Assembly: GCF_040183065.1 (NCBI RefSeq)
Contig: NC_091125.1
Location: forward strand, 30,454,312 to 30,518,311
Direction of reading: 5' to 3'
Length of the DNA stretch: 64,000 nucleotides
DNA from: Periplaneta americana
Lineage: Eukaryota > Arthropoda > Insecta > Blattodea > Blattidae
This document shows, in pieces, positions 49,079-59,812 of this stretch. How positions within the stretch are numbered: position 1 is the first letter of the stretch; every line of letters starts with the position of its first letter. A program made the translations under genes and the position numbers. The notes below the pieces were generated by a model. The model saw nothing but the letters and a program-made list of their open reading frames with translations, was not told the origin of the DNA and made no database searches.

Positions 49079-49671
49079 CTGGGTGTTCAGTTCAAAATGT
49101 GTCTTGGCTCGCTGTATGCCGTCATGTGGCTAGCTGATGAGCCTAGAGAATTCAATCTTCCTACACTTCCGCAGCTCAGGTGTATAACCTAAGAGGCAGA
49201 GAAGTTGGCTAGCAAGTACGGCGTTCATTCTGAAGAGTACGTACCGATACGTACGGTAACGCCGGTAGTGGCAGGAATGTGAACTGTTTGGAAATACGAA
49301 CTGTCGGGATATGGGGAGAGGGTTAAGACGATTACTTACGTATTTGTTGACATTAACTTCGACGGTCAACATGGACACGGAGCATTTGATTTGTGTTGTG
49401 GAATGTTACCGTACGTAACCGATGACAACAAATACCCTGCGTACGACTTGCCGGCGCAAAACACAGTTCGAAAGAGGTTATGGTAGCACACAGACCGTAC
49501 AGACCGCCATCTGTTGCTACGACGTTCAAGTTATACCGTACACGTTCTCAAGTTCAGATTGAAGAACGCCTTAAATAATAGGCAACTTCTCTAACATATA
49601 AGCTGAAACTCGCTTCAAATCGGTGACCCAACAACAGTGACGTCATGACACACTTTGAAATGAACACCCAG
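49079..49671. mobile_element. TA-flanked MITE, 593 bp, copy 1
   Basis: Ends CTGGGTGTTCAGTTCAAAAT and (minus strand) CTGGGTGTTCATTTCAAAGT. TA flanks at 49077-49078 and 49672-49673. Copy 2 at 50784-51376 has the same length and nearly the same sequence in the opposite orientation. It contains an 82-codon frame found in both copies with one change; that shared frame follows from sequence identity. It carries no transposase motif. Inserted in a hAT C-terminal coding block. Confidence 0.92.
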
Positions 49672-49773
49672 TAGCTTTCATTTAACGTCACATTGTAAAT
49701 CTGTGAGTTTAAATTGAAAATCTAACCGCATTATTCGTACATCTGCTATAATAGAATCGACGTACAGAGATGA

Positions 49774-49778
49774 TAATG

Positions 49779-49832
<54 letters not shown>
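49774..49832. repeat. (AAT)n microsatellite at a hAT deletion point
   Basis: A run of AAT units sits exactly where the catalytic core of the hAT transposase is missing, as in the hAT remnant at 4276-5218. Confidence 0.9.
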
Positions 49833-49836
<4 letters not shown>

Positions 49837-50198
49837 CAACAGTTAACCTTTTAATGTTTCATCAGTAACATGTAGTAACTTATAATGCCGTTTTATGTTA
49901 TACAACCGTTTTCCTAGTAATGTTTGTGAACAAATCATACATTTAATATTTTCATCATATTCTAAGCAAAAGAATGCATCCTCCCATCCTACTTGAAACT
50001 TTCGTTTTTTTATAGAGGTACATGGTTTCAAGAGAGATACTGCGACGATACGCCACTCGCAGGTCAGAGACAAATACAAACAGAACGGAGTTTGACTCCA
50101 GTGAGTAAGAGGGTGGGGGTTGTAGGTAGGAAGCGAGAGAAAAGCACTGCGAGCCACAATGTGCTCGTGAGTCGCATTTTCGCCGCGGCTGACATAGA

Positions 50199-50781
50199 CT
50201 GTTGGCGTTCGCTGGTTTAATTGTAATGTAGAGGAAAAAAGAAGACAGTGTTTTGTGATATATGGAGTTCATTTTTGTAAACATGTGTAGTAAAGTGACG
50301 TGCAGAACAATCATACGGATGTGAGTCTGAGTTGAAGAAATATTGGTATATTTTAAGGTAAGAACTGGATGTACAGTATGTATACCATAAGGGACATACA
50401 ATTCCGAAGATTTACGTATGCAGTTGTAATGTGATATTTAATGACACTGCAAGGACGCGAAACTTAATTCTAACAAAATGTTCTTACGAGAAACACAAAA
50501 ATTGTGATTGTAGCATCTCTTTCAACGCTAATATATTTACTATTAGACTATTTATTACGAATGAATTTTAGTCTGTGTACTTGTATGCTAATGTTCGTAT
50601 ATTATCTAAACACAGATGGTGTATAGACAAGTTCATGTGCTAGATATTTGCAATAATTTGGAGGTTATATACAGTTGAAATTGGTTATAGTGTCATTGAA
50701 GGGACTAAAGAAATGATGTCGCAATAAACGAGTACCATTATAAGAAAAAATAAATAGATAAATGTAAATAAAATTGGTAAC
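50199..50781. other. Unassigned sequence
   Basis: No recognised feature between the hAT end and the next MITE. Confidence 0.45.
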
Positions 50782-50783
50782 TA

Positions 50784-51376
50784 CTGGGTGTTCATTTCAA
50801 AGTGTGTCATGACGTCACTGTTGTTGGGTCACCGATTTGAAGCGAGTTTCAGCTTATATGTTAGAGAAGTTGCCTATTATTTAAGGCGTTCTTCAATCTG
50901 AACTTGAGAACGTGTATGGTATAACTTGAACGTCGTAGCAACAGATGGCGGTCTGTACGGTCTGTGTGCTACCATAACCTCTTTCGAACTGTGTTTTGCG
51001 CCGGCAAGTCGTACGCAGGGTATTTGTTGTCATCGGTTACGTACGGTAACATTCCACAACACAAATCAAATGCTCCGTGTCCATGTTGACCGTCGAAGTT
51101 AATGTCAACAAATACGTAAGTAATCGTCTTAACCCTCTCCCCATATCCCGACAGTACGTATTTCCAAACAGTTCACATTCCTGCCACTACCGGCGTTACC
51201 GTACGTATCGGTACGTACTCTTCAGAATGAACGCCGTACTTGCTAGCCAACTTCTCTGCCTCTTAGGTTATACACCTGAGCTGCGGAAGTGTAGGAAGAT
51301 TGAATTCTCTAGGCTCATCAGCTAGCCACATGACGGCATACAGCGAGCCATGATACATTTTGAACTGAACACCCAG
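50784..51376. mobile_element. TA-flanked MITE, 593 bp, copy 2
   Basis: Same family as 49079-49671, inverted relative to it, with TA at 50782-50783 and 51377-51378. Ends CTGGGTGTTCATTTCAAAGT and (minus strand) CTGGGTGTTCAGTTCAAAAT. High identity between the copies implies recent movement or local transposition. The intact TA at both sites shows two independent insertions rather than a segmental inversion. Confidence 0.92.
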
Positions 51377-51378
51377 TA

Positions 51379-52640
51379 TAATACGCTGTTGAATCATATG
51401 TTCGTTTTGTAGTAACCCTATTCGTGTTCGCTGTCTGAGTTTTCCGATGCTCTTTGTCAGCGTCTGCGGTGTATTCCTTCGCTTTTAACGGTGACTCCGT
51501 ACACTGGCTGTACAAGATTTAACGTCCTTTACAAATTCCCTAAATAGTTCACCTGATGTTGCAATGTTCATGAATTGCATTTCTAAGGAGTACTTAAATG
51601 ACAGCTTTCATCAGTGAACTAAGTAATATAAATGTGACATTAATAATTTTATTATTTTACAACATACTTTTATTCATTAAATCAAATTACTTTCTTTATG
51701 AATTTAAATTTTACCTCTCACAGATTCATTCTGTTACACTAACTTAACCTTTATGCAAATACCTCTTGTCCCTGTGTATTTCATTGGTTTTAATGTTGCT
51801 TTTTATTTTTATCATAACCTAGTGGCTTGGGGGCGATAGCCTCAAGCGGGGGTGTAGGAGGACGGTAGCCCAGCAACAAATACAAAATTACATTTCGAAT
51901 TAGATTAGGAATTTCATTAAGTATACAAAGGACACATTTTGCTCATTAATTTTGAACACTTTTCCACCAGGACTGCCAATAGCAAACGTAAACATTAATT
52001 TCACTTCTATCCTCTAAACGTACTTAAGATATTACAACATTTTGATGCTTTCTCTGGGTCTTGCTTTCTCCAACAAATTGAACCAATAAGTACATTTTTA
52101 CCTTTATTTAAGGGTAATTCAATAACAGTTTATATTTTCAGTCAAAACACTTATCAGTATGTGAAGTCAGAAAATAATTCTGTTGCATCATAGTATAATT
52201 TAAAGGTCACAAATATTTTCGACTTATATAAAAAAGTCTTCTTCAGGTGAATCCTTAAGCAAACAATTTTGAAATTAGGTGAGGGACTAATCAGGTACAT
52301 TTTGATCTAGTTGTTGAATGCACATGCAGGTTTTTTACAAATATATAGTTGTCATGACTCTGAGGTTAAATGGTTCACATACAAAATAAAACACTTATTT
52401 ACATAAATAACTGAAATCTCTCATTTGCGTGTATATGAAACTATTGGCATCTATGGCCTAATGTTAAAAACTTGTGCAGTCAAGTAATGAACTTACACTA
52501 TATGTCAAAAGGTTAAAATTAAAATATAAATGTTATAAAAAATGATGAATTCTGCAGTATTAATTAATATGTTGTAGGGTGGAGGGAGTTCGCAGTCTGT
52601 TTCACCGCGCTGAAAGGCATATTTGTAAGATGTACAGTTG
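51379..52640. other. Unassigned sequence
   Basis: A+T-rich with no supported gene or repeat end. Confidence 0.45.
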
Positions 52641-52753
52641 ATAGAGTCCAGACAGTGAAGGCCTGTTTCACCCGGCGTTTCATTGCAGACCCAATGTATG
52701 TGGAAAACACTGTCCTTCTGCTATATGAAAAAAATATCTTTACGATTAAAATA

Positions 52754-52784
<31 letters not shown>

Positions 52785-52857
52785 TTTCAAAATTCAGTTC
52801 ACTATGCAGTGATGAAGCGTTTCCCACATAACTAAAAAACTCTGAAAAATTCTGTGA

Positions 52858-53600
52858 TAAATTTTTTTGTGTACATTTATGCATGTCATATCTAGTCTAC
52901 AATATGATGCAATATCACTTGCATATTTTTTTAGTAGGTTATTTTACGACGCTTTATCAACATCTTAGGTTATTTAGCGTCTGAATGAGATGAAGGTGAT
53001 AATGCCGGTGAAATGAGTCCGGGGTCGAGCACCTAAAGTTACCCAGCATTTGCTCATATTGGGTTGAGGGAAAACCCCGGAAAAAACCTCAACCAGGTAA
53101 CTTGCCCCAACCGGGAATCGAACCCGGGCCACCTGGTTTCGCGGCCAGACGCTCTAGCCGTTACTCCACAGGTGTGGACTCACTTCTATACCTTTGATAG
53201 ATTGTCTGATAAAAAGTAAATTCATTTAAAAAATGGTCAAGTATCAATATTCTCTTCCTACATAAAATAAAAAAATATATATATTATAAATATTTTTTGT
53301 GTATATTTATGCATGTCATATCTAGTCTACAGTATGATGCAATATCACTTCTATACCTTTGATAGATTGTCTGATAAAAAGTAAATTCATTTAAAAAATG
53401 GTCAAGTATCAATATTCTCTTCCTACATAAAATAAAAAAAATATATATTATAAATATTTTTGTGTATATTTATGCATGTCATATCTAGTCTACAGTATGA
53501 TGCAATATCACTTCTATACCTTTGATAGATTGTCTGATAAAAAGTAAATTCATTTAAAAAATGGTCAAGTATCAATATTCTCTTCCTACATAAAAAAAAT
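52858..53600. repeat. Tandem repeat, ~164-bp unit, three copies plus a partial
   Basis: Units start TCACTTCTATACCTTTGATA at 53180, 53345 and 53508, each followed by AAAATGGTCAAGTATCAATA and TGTATATTTATGCATGTCAT. A partial copy at 52858-52920 precedes the SINE insertion. Copies are nearly identical apart from A/T-run lengths, so the expansion is recent. Confidence 0.92.
52921..53179 (-). mobile_element. tRNA-derived SINE, copy C
   Basis: Same family as copies A and B, with B box GGGTTCGATTCCCGG and A box TGGAGTAACGG. Inserted in the first tandem unit, with TCACTT repeated at 52915-52920 and 53180-53185. Six bases is short for this family, but the repeat copies give the uninterrupted target (AATATCACTTCTATACC), confirming the site. 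The other units lack the SINE, so it arrived after the array formed. Confidence 0.9.
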
Positions 53601-53959
53601 ATTATTTATTAAGGAATGTACTTGAAAGAACATGATATTGTAGACATGAGTTTCAGCAATAAAATAAAAGAGAGAGAGAACATAAAAAAGTTAACAAGTT
53701 CATGAGTTATGAGGGAAACGCTTCATCATTGCACAGTAAACTACCACCATTTTGAATTTTGAAAAAAAAAAAAAAAAACAAGAATATAAATAATTTTTTC
53801 AAATCTTAAAAATATATTTTCATATAGAAGGACAATGTTTTACACAGACCAATTTCCTTCATCGTACAAGATACAGTAATGGTGGAAAAAAAATGTTGAA
53901 TATTTCCAAACATGTTACTGCTGTAAGCTGTACCTAACCCCTTAACTATTCGGGAATCT

Positions 53960-54171
53960 TCATAATCTTGTCCTACAGTCACTTGACAAAGCAATTAGCC
54001 TAGTTTTAAGATTTGACAGTTGGTCCTGAAGATTAATCACAGCCCCCTCAATAAGTCCGTCATTAGACACCAGTTTGGGCCTGCCACCAGGATCCACCAA
54101 TTGTTTCCACATTAATATATTATTTAAGTCCTCTGGTACTAAATCAAGAATAACATGGAAAGCCAGTAACT
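53960..54171 (-). other. Unidentified coding-like stretch
   Basis: A stop-free minus-strand run of about 69 codons with protein-like composition: AFHVILDLVPEDLNNILMWK, QLVDPGGRPKLVSNDGLIEG, then AVINLQDQLSNLKTRLIALS. It has no starting ATG in place, so it would be an exon or a pseudogene piece. I do not recognise the family. It adjoins the right arm of the long inverted repeat and could belong to the same element. Confidence 0.35.
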
Positions 54172-54263
54172 ACTTTTGCTATAGCATTAACAGTGAATTG
54201 ATAATTAGAATAACAACAAACGCATACATTGTATGGAATTTATTTTAGGATATCAGTATATGA

Positions 54264-54506
54264 AGAGTCCACTGCAAGAATGATGGATGTCACTTTCTTG
54301 TCGAAAATGAACCAAGACTGTCAATGCATAGCTTAAGACATATAGAATGTACATAGAGAGTCATATGGCATTAACTCTGATAGTCATTGTCCAGTAATGA
54401 TCGGAAAATCACAGTTAAGCTTTGAGCGCTAAGCATTTCAAACTTTCAATTGCTTCTCCTGCAAAATGTATTCCAAATCACATCCATCATTCTTGCAGTG
54501 GACTCT
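54264..54506. mobile_element. MITE with ~27-base TIRs, 243 bp
   Basis: AGAGTCCACTGCAAGAATGA followed by TGGATGT at the left end is exactly inverted at 54480-54506. The inside is non-coding. The flanks (TATGA / TAATAT) do not give a clear duplication. Confidence 0.8.
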
Positions 54507-54507
54507 T

Positions 54508-54840
54508 AATATATTTTGGACGTAACACATAAAATTTACTAAACTTCATATTAAAGTCTGAATTTTCATTGATGAACATAGAAAATGCTTCTTTTATTGT
54601 CATCACCAGACGACTGTGATCACCTGATAGCAAATAGATAATAGGAAATTTTATGTTTCTTCTGGAATTAATGATGTTTTGTTTAGTCGTCTTCAATTAT
54701 TTATAATTGTGTTATTTCTTTTTATTCTCCATTGTTTTCTTTTTTCCATTATAATTATTTACCTACCATTTATTGAAAAAAAAACGACAATTGGCCTTTC
54801 TTTGAACTAATCCTACATTCTTTCACATTGCGGGTCTCCC
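54508..54840. other. Unassigned sequence
   Basis: No feature supported. Confidence 0.4.
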
Positions 54841-54844
54841 TGAC

Positions 54845-55030
54845 CATGTGATCAGCATGATGCAGTGCCATTGGAGAGACATCACAGAACAAGTACAAGA
54901 CAAGGGACAAACACCCGCTCACTCAAGAAATCGAACCACGGATCGCCTGGTTGGGAAGCGTATTTGCTATCCACTGAGCCTACTGACGGACGAGTTCTAA
55001 CACCAACACTACTAATACCGTCTGAAGCCA
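54845..55030 (-). mobile_element. tRNA-like SINE, third type
   Basis: On the minus strand GTAGGCTCAGTGGATAGCAA fits an A box and D arm. About 30 bases on, CCGTGGTTCGATTTCTTG fits a slightly degraded B box. Flanks and tail are unclear, so the limits are approximate. It differs from both other SINE families here. Confidence 0.5.
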
Positions 55031-55033
55031 GCA

Positions 55034-55570
55034 AACACCGGGACTTGACCTGAATTAACATGGCGCCGGACTCAACACAGTATAATAGTATTGTTAATGG
55101 AGAAACATCCATGCCCTACACTAGATTTAAACCCATCCACATAATATTGGAAGTTAAAAGTTTACTGTTGCATAAAACGCGACCATCTAATATTTCGTTT
55201 TGTATGACTTGCCATTTATGCAACCGTGAACTTTTTAAGTTCCAATATTATGTGGAAACCATCATCATGAGTCTAAATCTAGTGTAGGGCATGGATGTTT
55301 TACCATTAACAATACTATTATACCACAGTCTACTATATACAGTCACGAAGCTTGAGTTTTGAGGGTGCTAGAAACAATAGACTGTGACGGTACTATTTTA
55401 CATTGCCTGTAATGAGGCGATATTAGCGATCCTAGTGGTGAGCAACTATCTAATGTTTGCATATTTACTACATATTGAGCTTCGCGACTGTATATACTAG
55501 ACTGTGATTATACTGTATTCAGTCCGGCGCCATGTTAATCCAGGTCAACAAGTCCTGAGTGTTTGCCGGC
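55034..55570. mobile_element. Large foldback element with a MITE in one arm
   Basis: The left arm 55034-55167 (CGGGACTTGACCTGAATTAA, CATGGCGCCGGACT, TAGTATTGTTAATGG, CATCCATGCCCTACACTAGA) is mirrored by the right arm 55217-55320 plus 55507-55570. The right arm is interrupted by 55324-55506. Arms are about 135 and 165 bases once the insertion is removed. No coding sequence. Confidence 0.85.
55324..55506. mobile_element. MITE, 183 bp, inserted in a foldback arm
   Basis: Ends CACAGTCTACTATATACAGT and (minus strand) CACAGTCTAGTATATACAGT, continuing CGAAGCT. ATTATAC occurs on both sides (55317-55323, 55507-55513). The intact left arm of the host foldback gives the empty site with a single ATTATAC, proving a 7-base duplication at this insertion. 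Confidence 0.9.
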
Positions 55571-55777
55571 TCTAGGTGAAGATGACCTCTAGCGGGCACT
55601 CGCTTAAACAGTCCATGTGATGCGACTGTAAGTATGAATGCGTACGAACGTGTGTGATATTTATTGGGAAGAAGTTTAATATTATGGACGAAAGTTCTAC
55701 AAAAAGTAGAACAAATTATGTTTGAATTCATTTTTGAGTTCCAATAAGTAAAGTATATGCAAATGAAATCTTGTAAA

Positions 55778-56310
55778 ATTGGTCGCCAGATCATAAACAG
55801 ATCTACTGTATATTGCTGCCGTCACGATCTAATTCAACTTCGCAAGATTTACGACATTCGTAAGTCTTACATATCGTCGGTTTCTTGGTAAAAGTGACCA
55901 AGTCCAAAATGCAAAATTGTTGGGAAAAGGCATTTAAAGGTTTAATGATCCATCCAAAAATGACTGTACTTCTTTAGATGTTAGCAGTAAATTATTTTGA
56001 AGGTAAATGTGCTATATTTTTAGTTCTTAATATAAAATTATATCTTAAATTTTCATAATACTTGGAAGCCTTGGAATGTGACTTGATCTCTTTTACCAAG
56101 AAACCGACGATATATCCACATTTCTATCATTTCCAGTATACACTCTTCTTTTTCAAAATTGATTATTTTTTACTTTAATATTACGTTTCTTAATTTACAG
56201 AATCCTGTAATCCAAAAATTGGTTGTCAGATCATAATCTGATCCACTATATATTGCAGCCTCCACGACCCAATTCAACTTCGTAAGATTCGTGAGTCTTA
56301 TATTCATGTT
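55778..56310. repeat. Direct repeat of ~90 bases with a TIR element next to copy 1
   Basis: CAGATCATAAACAGATCTAC, then ATTCAACTTCGCAAGATT at 55790-55860, recurs diverged at 56224-56300 (CAGATCATAATCTGATCCAC, ATTCAACTTCGTAAGATT). Between them 55866-56113 is bounded by inverted ATATCGTCGGTTTCTTGGTA / AAAG ends (about 24 bases), a likely MITE. No coding sequence. Confidence 0.7.
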
Positions 56311-57334
56311 TCTACGTTGGAATCCCATGATGGTTGTGCAACTCCATGATAGTTAACTTTTCGTTACATCTTTATATCTCTACAACACATATTATCAGAA
56401 TTATGAAGACAATGAACAATCCACATACAATTAATTTTATTTTATGTGGCCAGTTGTTTTCTTCACATTCTCTATTCTACACTTCGTTCTTTTGTATATT
56501 ATAATGTTTGTATTTTAGCTTCATCTTATCTCGCATCATTAATATCCTACATTAATTTGTACCTAATGACATAATATATGTAATACAGCTTAAATTTCAT
56601 TTCTAATGTAATCCAACGAATGCTTTTTCAGGTACAATTGACTTTGAATACTAATCACTTACGTCAACTCATATTCATTTAATATTTATTAATCCAATAG
56701 TATTTAATTTACATTCAGTGATTTTCCACTACAGTTTATTATTTTTTAGTTTTTAAGATTTTGTATTCCAGTTAAAAAAGTCACATTTTTCTAGTTCATT
56801 TATATTTATTTTTATGTATATTTGTTCTTTATTTCATTTATATCATACTCTTCAACCACAAGATCTGTTTCATACCATATATTTTATTTACACATGCTAA
56901 CCTAGTATAATGTAAAAATATGCATATTTAATCAGTTTTATTTTATTCATAACGGTGTCATTCCTACAAATTAGTTGATTTATTCCTGGTCACTTTTTCA
57001 CAATTAATAGTAATAATACGCATAATTTTTCATATAGGCCTACCGTCTTATTTAAATATGCATAATTATTACACCACATGTAATTATGCCTTTTATACTG
57101 TTTTTAAACATATCATTTTTCACTATTTTAACCTTGGACATGTCTTCATATTTGTAAATATTTAATATGTATTGCTTATTTATCACATAGATATCGAATT
57201 TTATGTCTGAAGATACCCACAATTGGGCGAAAACGTTAACACCAATAATGTAATTGTAAAATAACTATTCTAGTATTTTACATTAAAATAAGTCAAAAGA
57301 CTGAACATTTGCATGTTTTTTTTTTCATTTTTAT
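56311..57334. other. Unassigned, very A+T-rich sequence
   Basis: About 1 kb of low-GC DNA with no recognised feature. Confidence 0.5.
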
Positions 57335-57339
57335 TTCAA

Positions 57340-57519
57340 AATTGTTCTGTGGTTGGGTATAACAACATATATAGAAATTGTCCTCCTGTGACCAAGTTTT
57401 TCGTGTTCCCGAACAGTAGACAGCACATAATTAGGAGGAAAGCTTGGATTGCAAAAACGAGACGTGAAGAACTGAACCCGTTCAGCCTCAATCGCGCAAG
57501 TTTCTCAAACCAATGTTAG
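57340..57519 (+). pseudogene. THAP-type zinc-finger fragment
   Basis: The frame reads CSVVGYNNIYRNCPPVTKFF, then VFPNSRQHIIRRKAWIAKTR and REELNPFSLNRASFSNQC. The pattern C-x-V-x-[C]-N-N...FF.FP......RRKAWI...RRE is the start of a THAP (C2CH) DNA-binding domain. The second Cys is Tyr here and the distal C..HF is missing because of the stop, so it cannot fold as a normal THAP finger. THAP domains occur in P-element and Harbinger-associated proteins and in host genes. A MITE begins 10 bases downstream. Confidence 0.6.
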
Positions 57520-57530
57520 AAACACAGGTA

Positions 57531-57935
57531 TAGTCTCGTCGCTCTTATTTCCGGGAGCCATTGCAGGTCGGCTACATTAAAACGTGTGCGTATTGTGATT
57601 CGCTGATGATGACGTTATGCATTTCCTATGGCTCGATAAATATTTAATATAATCGCCCGCCATTTTCGCTCTTTCGTTGGCGTTCGCAGAAAGCACACGA
57701 GGACGTTATTTGCTGCTCAATTATTTTCTGAATTATAGTGTGTTTGATTTATTATCATAGGAGCTACGACATGATAATGTTTAACGGTGTGGCAAATAGA
57801 TTCCTCGTCTGGTAGCTCGGCAACGAAAGAACAAAAATGGCGAACGATACTACCTACCTAGACTTTATAGAGCCTTCACTTCCTAAGACGTAAGCTAAGA
57901 GGAGGAGTCACGCCGGGAATACAGCGTCGCGACTA
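57531..57935. mobile_element. TA-flanked MITE, 405 bp
   Basis: Left end TAGTCTCGTCGCTCTTATTT; right end (minus strand) TAGTCGCGACGCTGTATTCC, continuing CCGG. TA at 57529-57530 and 57936-57937. An inner inverted pair GCCATTTTCGCTCTTTCGTT / GCCATTTTTGTTCTTTCGTT supports a foldback structure. Non-coding. Confidence 0.8.
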
Positions 57936-57937
57936 TA

Positions 57938-59524
57938 GTATTTTCTGAACATGTGGTCAGAATAGAGGAAGACCACCGCGTAAGGCCATAAGACAAAACA
58001 GCACATATTCATTCGTTTCAAAAGAAACAGAAATATTCGATTTATCTCGGGAATGAAAACGTGATCACCGGATTTGTAGTGCTATCCCTTGAAAAACAGT
58101 GAAGAACTTACGAGAATATATTAATTTTTCTTTAAATTGTGTGACCAGAACACGGTTTCGCAAAATGGATTCTGTGCTCTGCATTAGACAGAAGTCGCGC
58201 AATATACAGTAATTAAACATCGTATGACGTACACGTAACCTAATACGAGAGCTCCGATATCTTTCATCTCCACTAAGTGCATCAGTTCGAACGAATGTTA
58301 ATGATAAACTCTTGGGAACAGCAGTAGTTGCAAAGCCAATTAACAATGCTGTCATTCCTCTCAAAACCGTATCCCCTGACGACAGTTCGTCGAGTCTAAG
58401 ATGTGTCTTACAGTCATATTTAAAGTAATTTCCATTCCCCCCTTCTCCGTTTTATTTTACATTTGTGTCAGCCGCCACAAACGTTAACAGGTTCCATCGC
58501 AAGATCCTGTATCTTTCATGAGACTTGTAACACGACACTACTATGCTAATTTGCTCTTGTTCGATGTAGGACTCCATTTACAGCGTTCGTAGCCGGCTGA
58601 TTTCAATGTCTGTTTGAAACGACATCAATTATGCAACACCCTGATTGGTGCAGGGTATAAAGAGACTGTAAGAGAGGTTACTCCCTGATTGGCTGTTTCA
58701 TATATGAGCTAGAATTTACTTCACTGTGTATAGAATCAGGGGGTTTAACTTCCAAAAGAGTTCAAACAAGATATATACTTCAGTAAAGTAGATTGCTTGT
58801 GGAAATGGACCGAAATGTACTTTGGCTATGTATTAACTGGAAATGCAAGCTCTTTCATCTTGTCAAATGGCGAAAAGACGATCGTATGCAGTTACAAAGG
58901 CAGAGGCAGATGGTCAAATAAACTGCTAAAAGCAGGCAGGAACGGAAGGGGGCTGCGAAATCCCATATGCCAACATGTTAGGGGTATGCGCTGCTCATTA
59001 TATGCGTAGTATCTGTGAAAAGAGGGTTTAAGTACCATTACCGCATGTTTGCATTTGTCTTCCCTTCCAAACTCTTTGAATTCCTTAGATAAACAATGAA
59101 GGGTAAATCACGTATTGTGACTGAAGAGATATGCAACTGTCGTGAGAAATTATAGCATCTGGTTTGTTGGGGTTCTTCGTTAAAATAACTTCTCTAAGAC
59201 TTAACATATATTAATGTAAAACTAAAACCGATATTTTAATTATAGAGCGTACCTTACGCGTGGGACCACTACATGGACATTACAATCTGCATCTAGCATG
59301 GTCTGACCACACGGCAAACGACATCAACTGCAACTCAGAATATCCAATTGGTGAGTCACCCAAATCAACTAATTAGCTTTTAATGAAATATTTCGGACAT
59401 ATTAAAATGTTTCATAACATTAGGATTTTTCCTAAGTACCGGTCATAGAGCTGATTTTATTGCAATTATTATTCTTCAAATGGTCTCTGTATGATTCTTT
59501 CTTTTACACTTGTGTGTAGAGTAT
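57938..59524. other. Unassigned sequence
   Basis: No supported gene. The 99-codon minus-strand frame at 58065-58364 and the 70-codon frame at 58797-59009 have no known motif. Confidence 0.45.
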
Positions 59525-59812
59525 TCGTTTTAAGGCAAAGGTCTATGCGACCTGAAACTTGTAATGACATGTGTCTTTATTGACACCACCAAATGTAATA
59601 ATGCATAAATAAGAATATTAATAACTATCTTCTGAAACTACAAACACACCCTAACCCACTTATTAAACCATAATTAAACATAACATTCAGTGAAATTCAA
59701 GTAATGTTAACTTACCTGCTAAAATCATTGACTCTGAAAATTTACCTACATATCCAGCTCACCAGTCTCCGTTTCTGATGGAGAAGTTAGTCACACTTCA
59801 TTTACTATATTA

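Larger units (their letters stand above)
48606..50035 (-). pseudogene. Internally deleted hAT/ZBED transposase
   Basis: The N-terminal block encodes SIKKRKFQVGWEDAFFCLEY, then DENIKCMICSQTLLGK and YNIKRHYKLLH: W, C-x2-C and H-x4-H of a BED finger. After an (AAT)n tract and a large deletion, the C-terminal part reads FQFKLTDLQCDVK with a stop (49674-49712), then the first MITE. CKDLTDIELFKSLEKK, a frameshift, and YLKLRSFACSVEAMFAVTYV with CEKLFSTMKIVK follow (about 48860-49078). The second MITE precedes IPDFETLSQRHSEDS and the stop near 48606. No DDE core. Confidence 0.8.
48442..50190 (-). mobile_element. hAT element (ZBED type) with two MITEs inside
   Basis: Left end CAGCCGTGGCGAAAAGGCCA; right end (minus strand) CAGCCGCGGCGAAAATGCGA, both continuing to CATTGTG. 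The 8-bp target duplication ATATAGAC / ACATAGAC (48434-48441, 50191-50198) has one mismatch. Minus-strand coding blocks are an N-terminal BED finger (49846-50035) and the C-terminal dimerisation region (48606-49710), with the catalytic middle deleted. MITEs at 48664-48858 and 49079-49671 interrupt the C-terminal block. Without them the element is about 0.96 kb. Confidence 0.85.
52645..53875. repeat. Long inverted repeat enclosing a tandem array
   Basis: The left arm (about 52645-52840) and right arm (about 53700-53875) match in inverse: ACA.TGTCCTTCT..TATATGAAAA, the T-rich run plus CAAAATTCA, and GCA.TGATGAAGCGTTTCCC. The T-runs differ in length and (TA)n is expanded on the left. Between the arms lie the ~164-bp tandem units and a SINE. 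This looks like a large foldback element or an inverted duplication. Confidence 0.7.

Noticed and set aside
49130..51325. 82-codon ORF conserved in two places
   Set aside because: The conservation comes from two nearly identical MITE copies. There is no codon-type substitution pattern and no known domain.
58065..58364. 99-codon minus-strand ORF
   Set aside because: No recognisable motif, no conserved context and no repeat copy; length within chance expectation.
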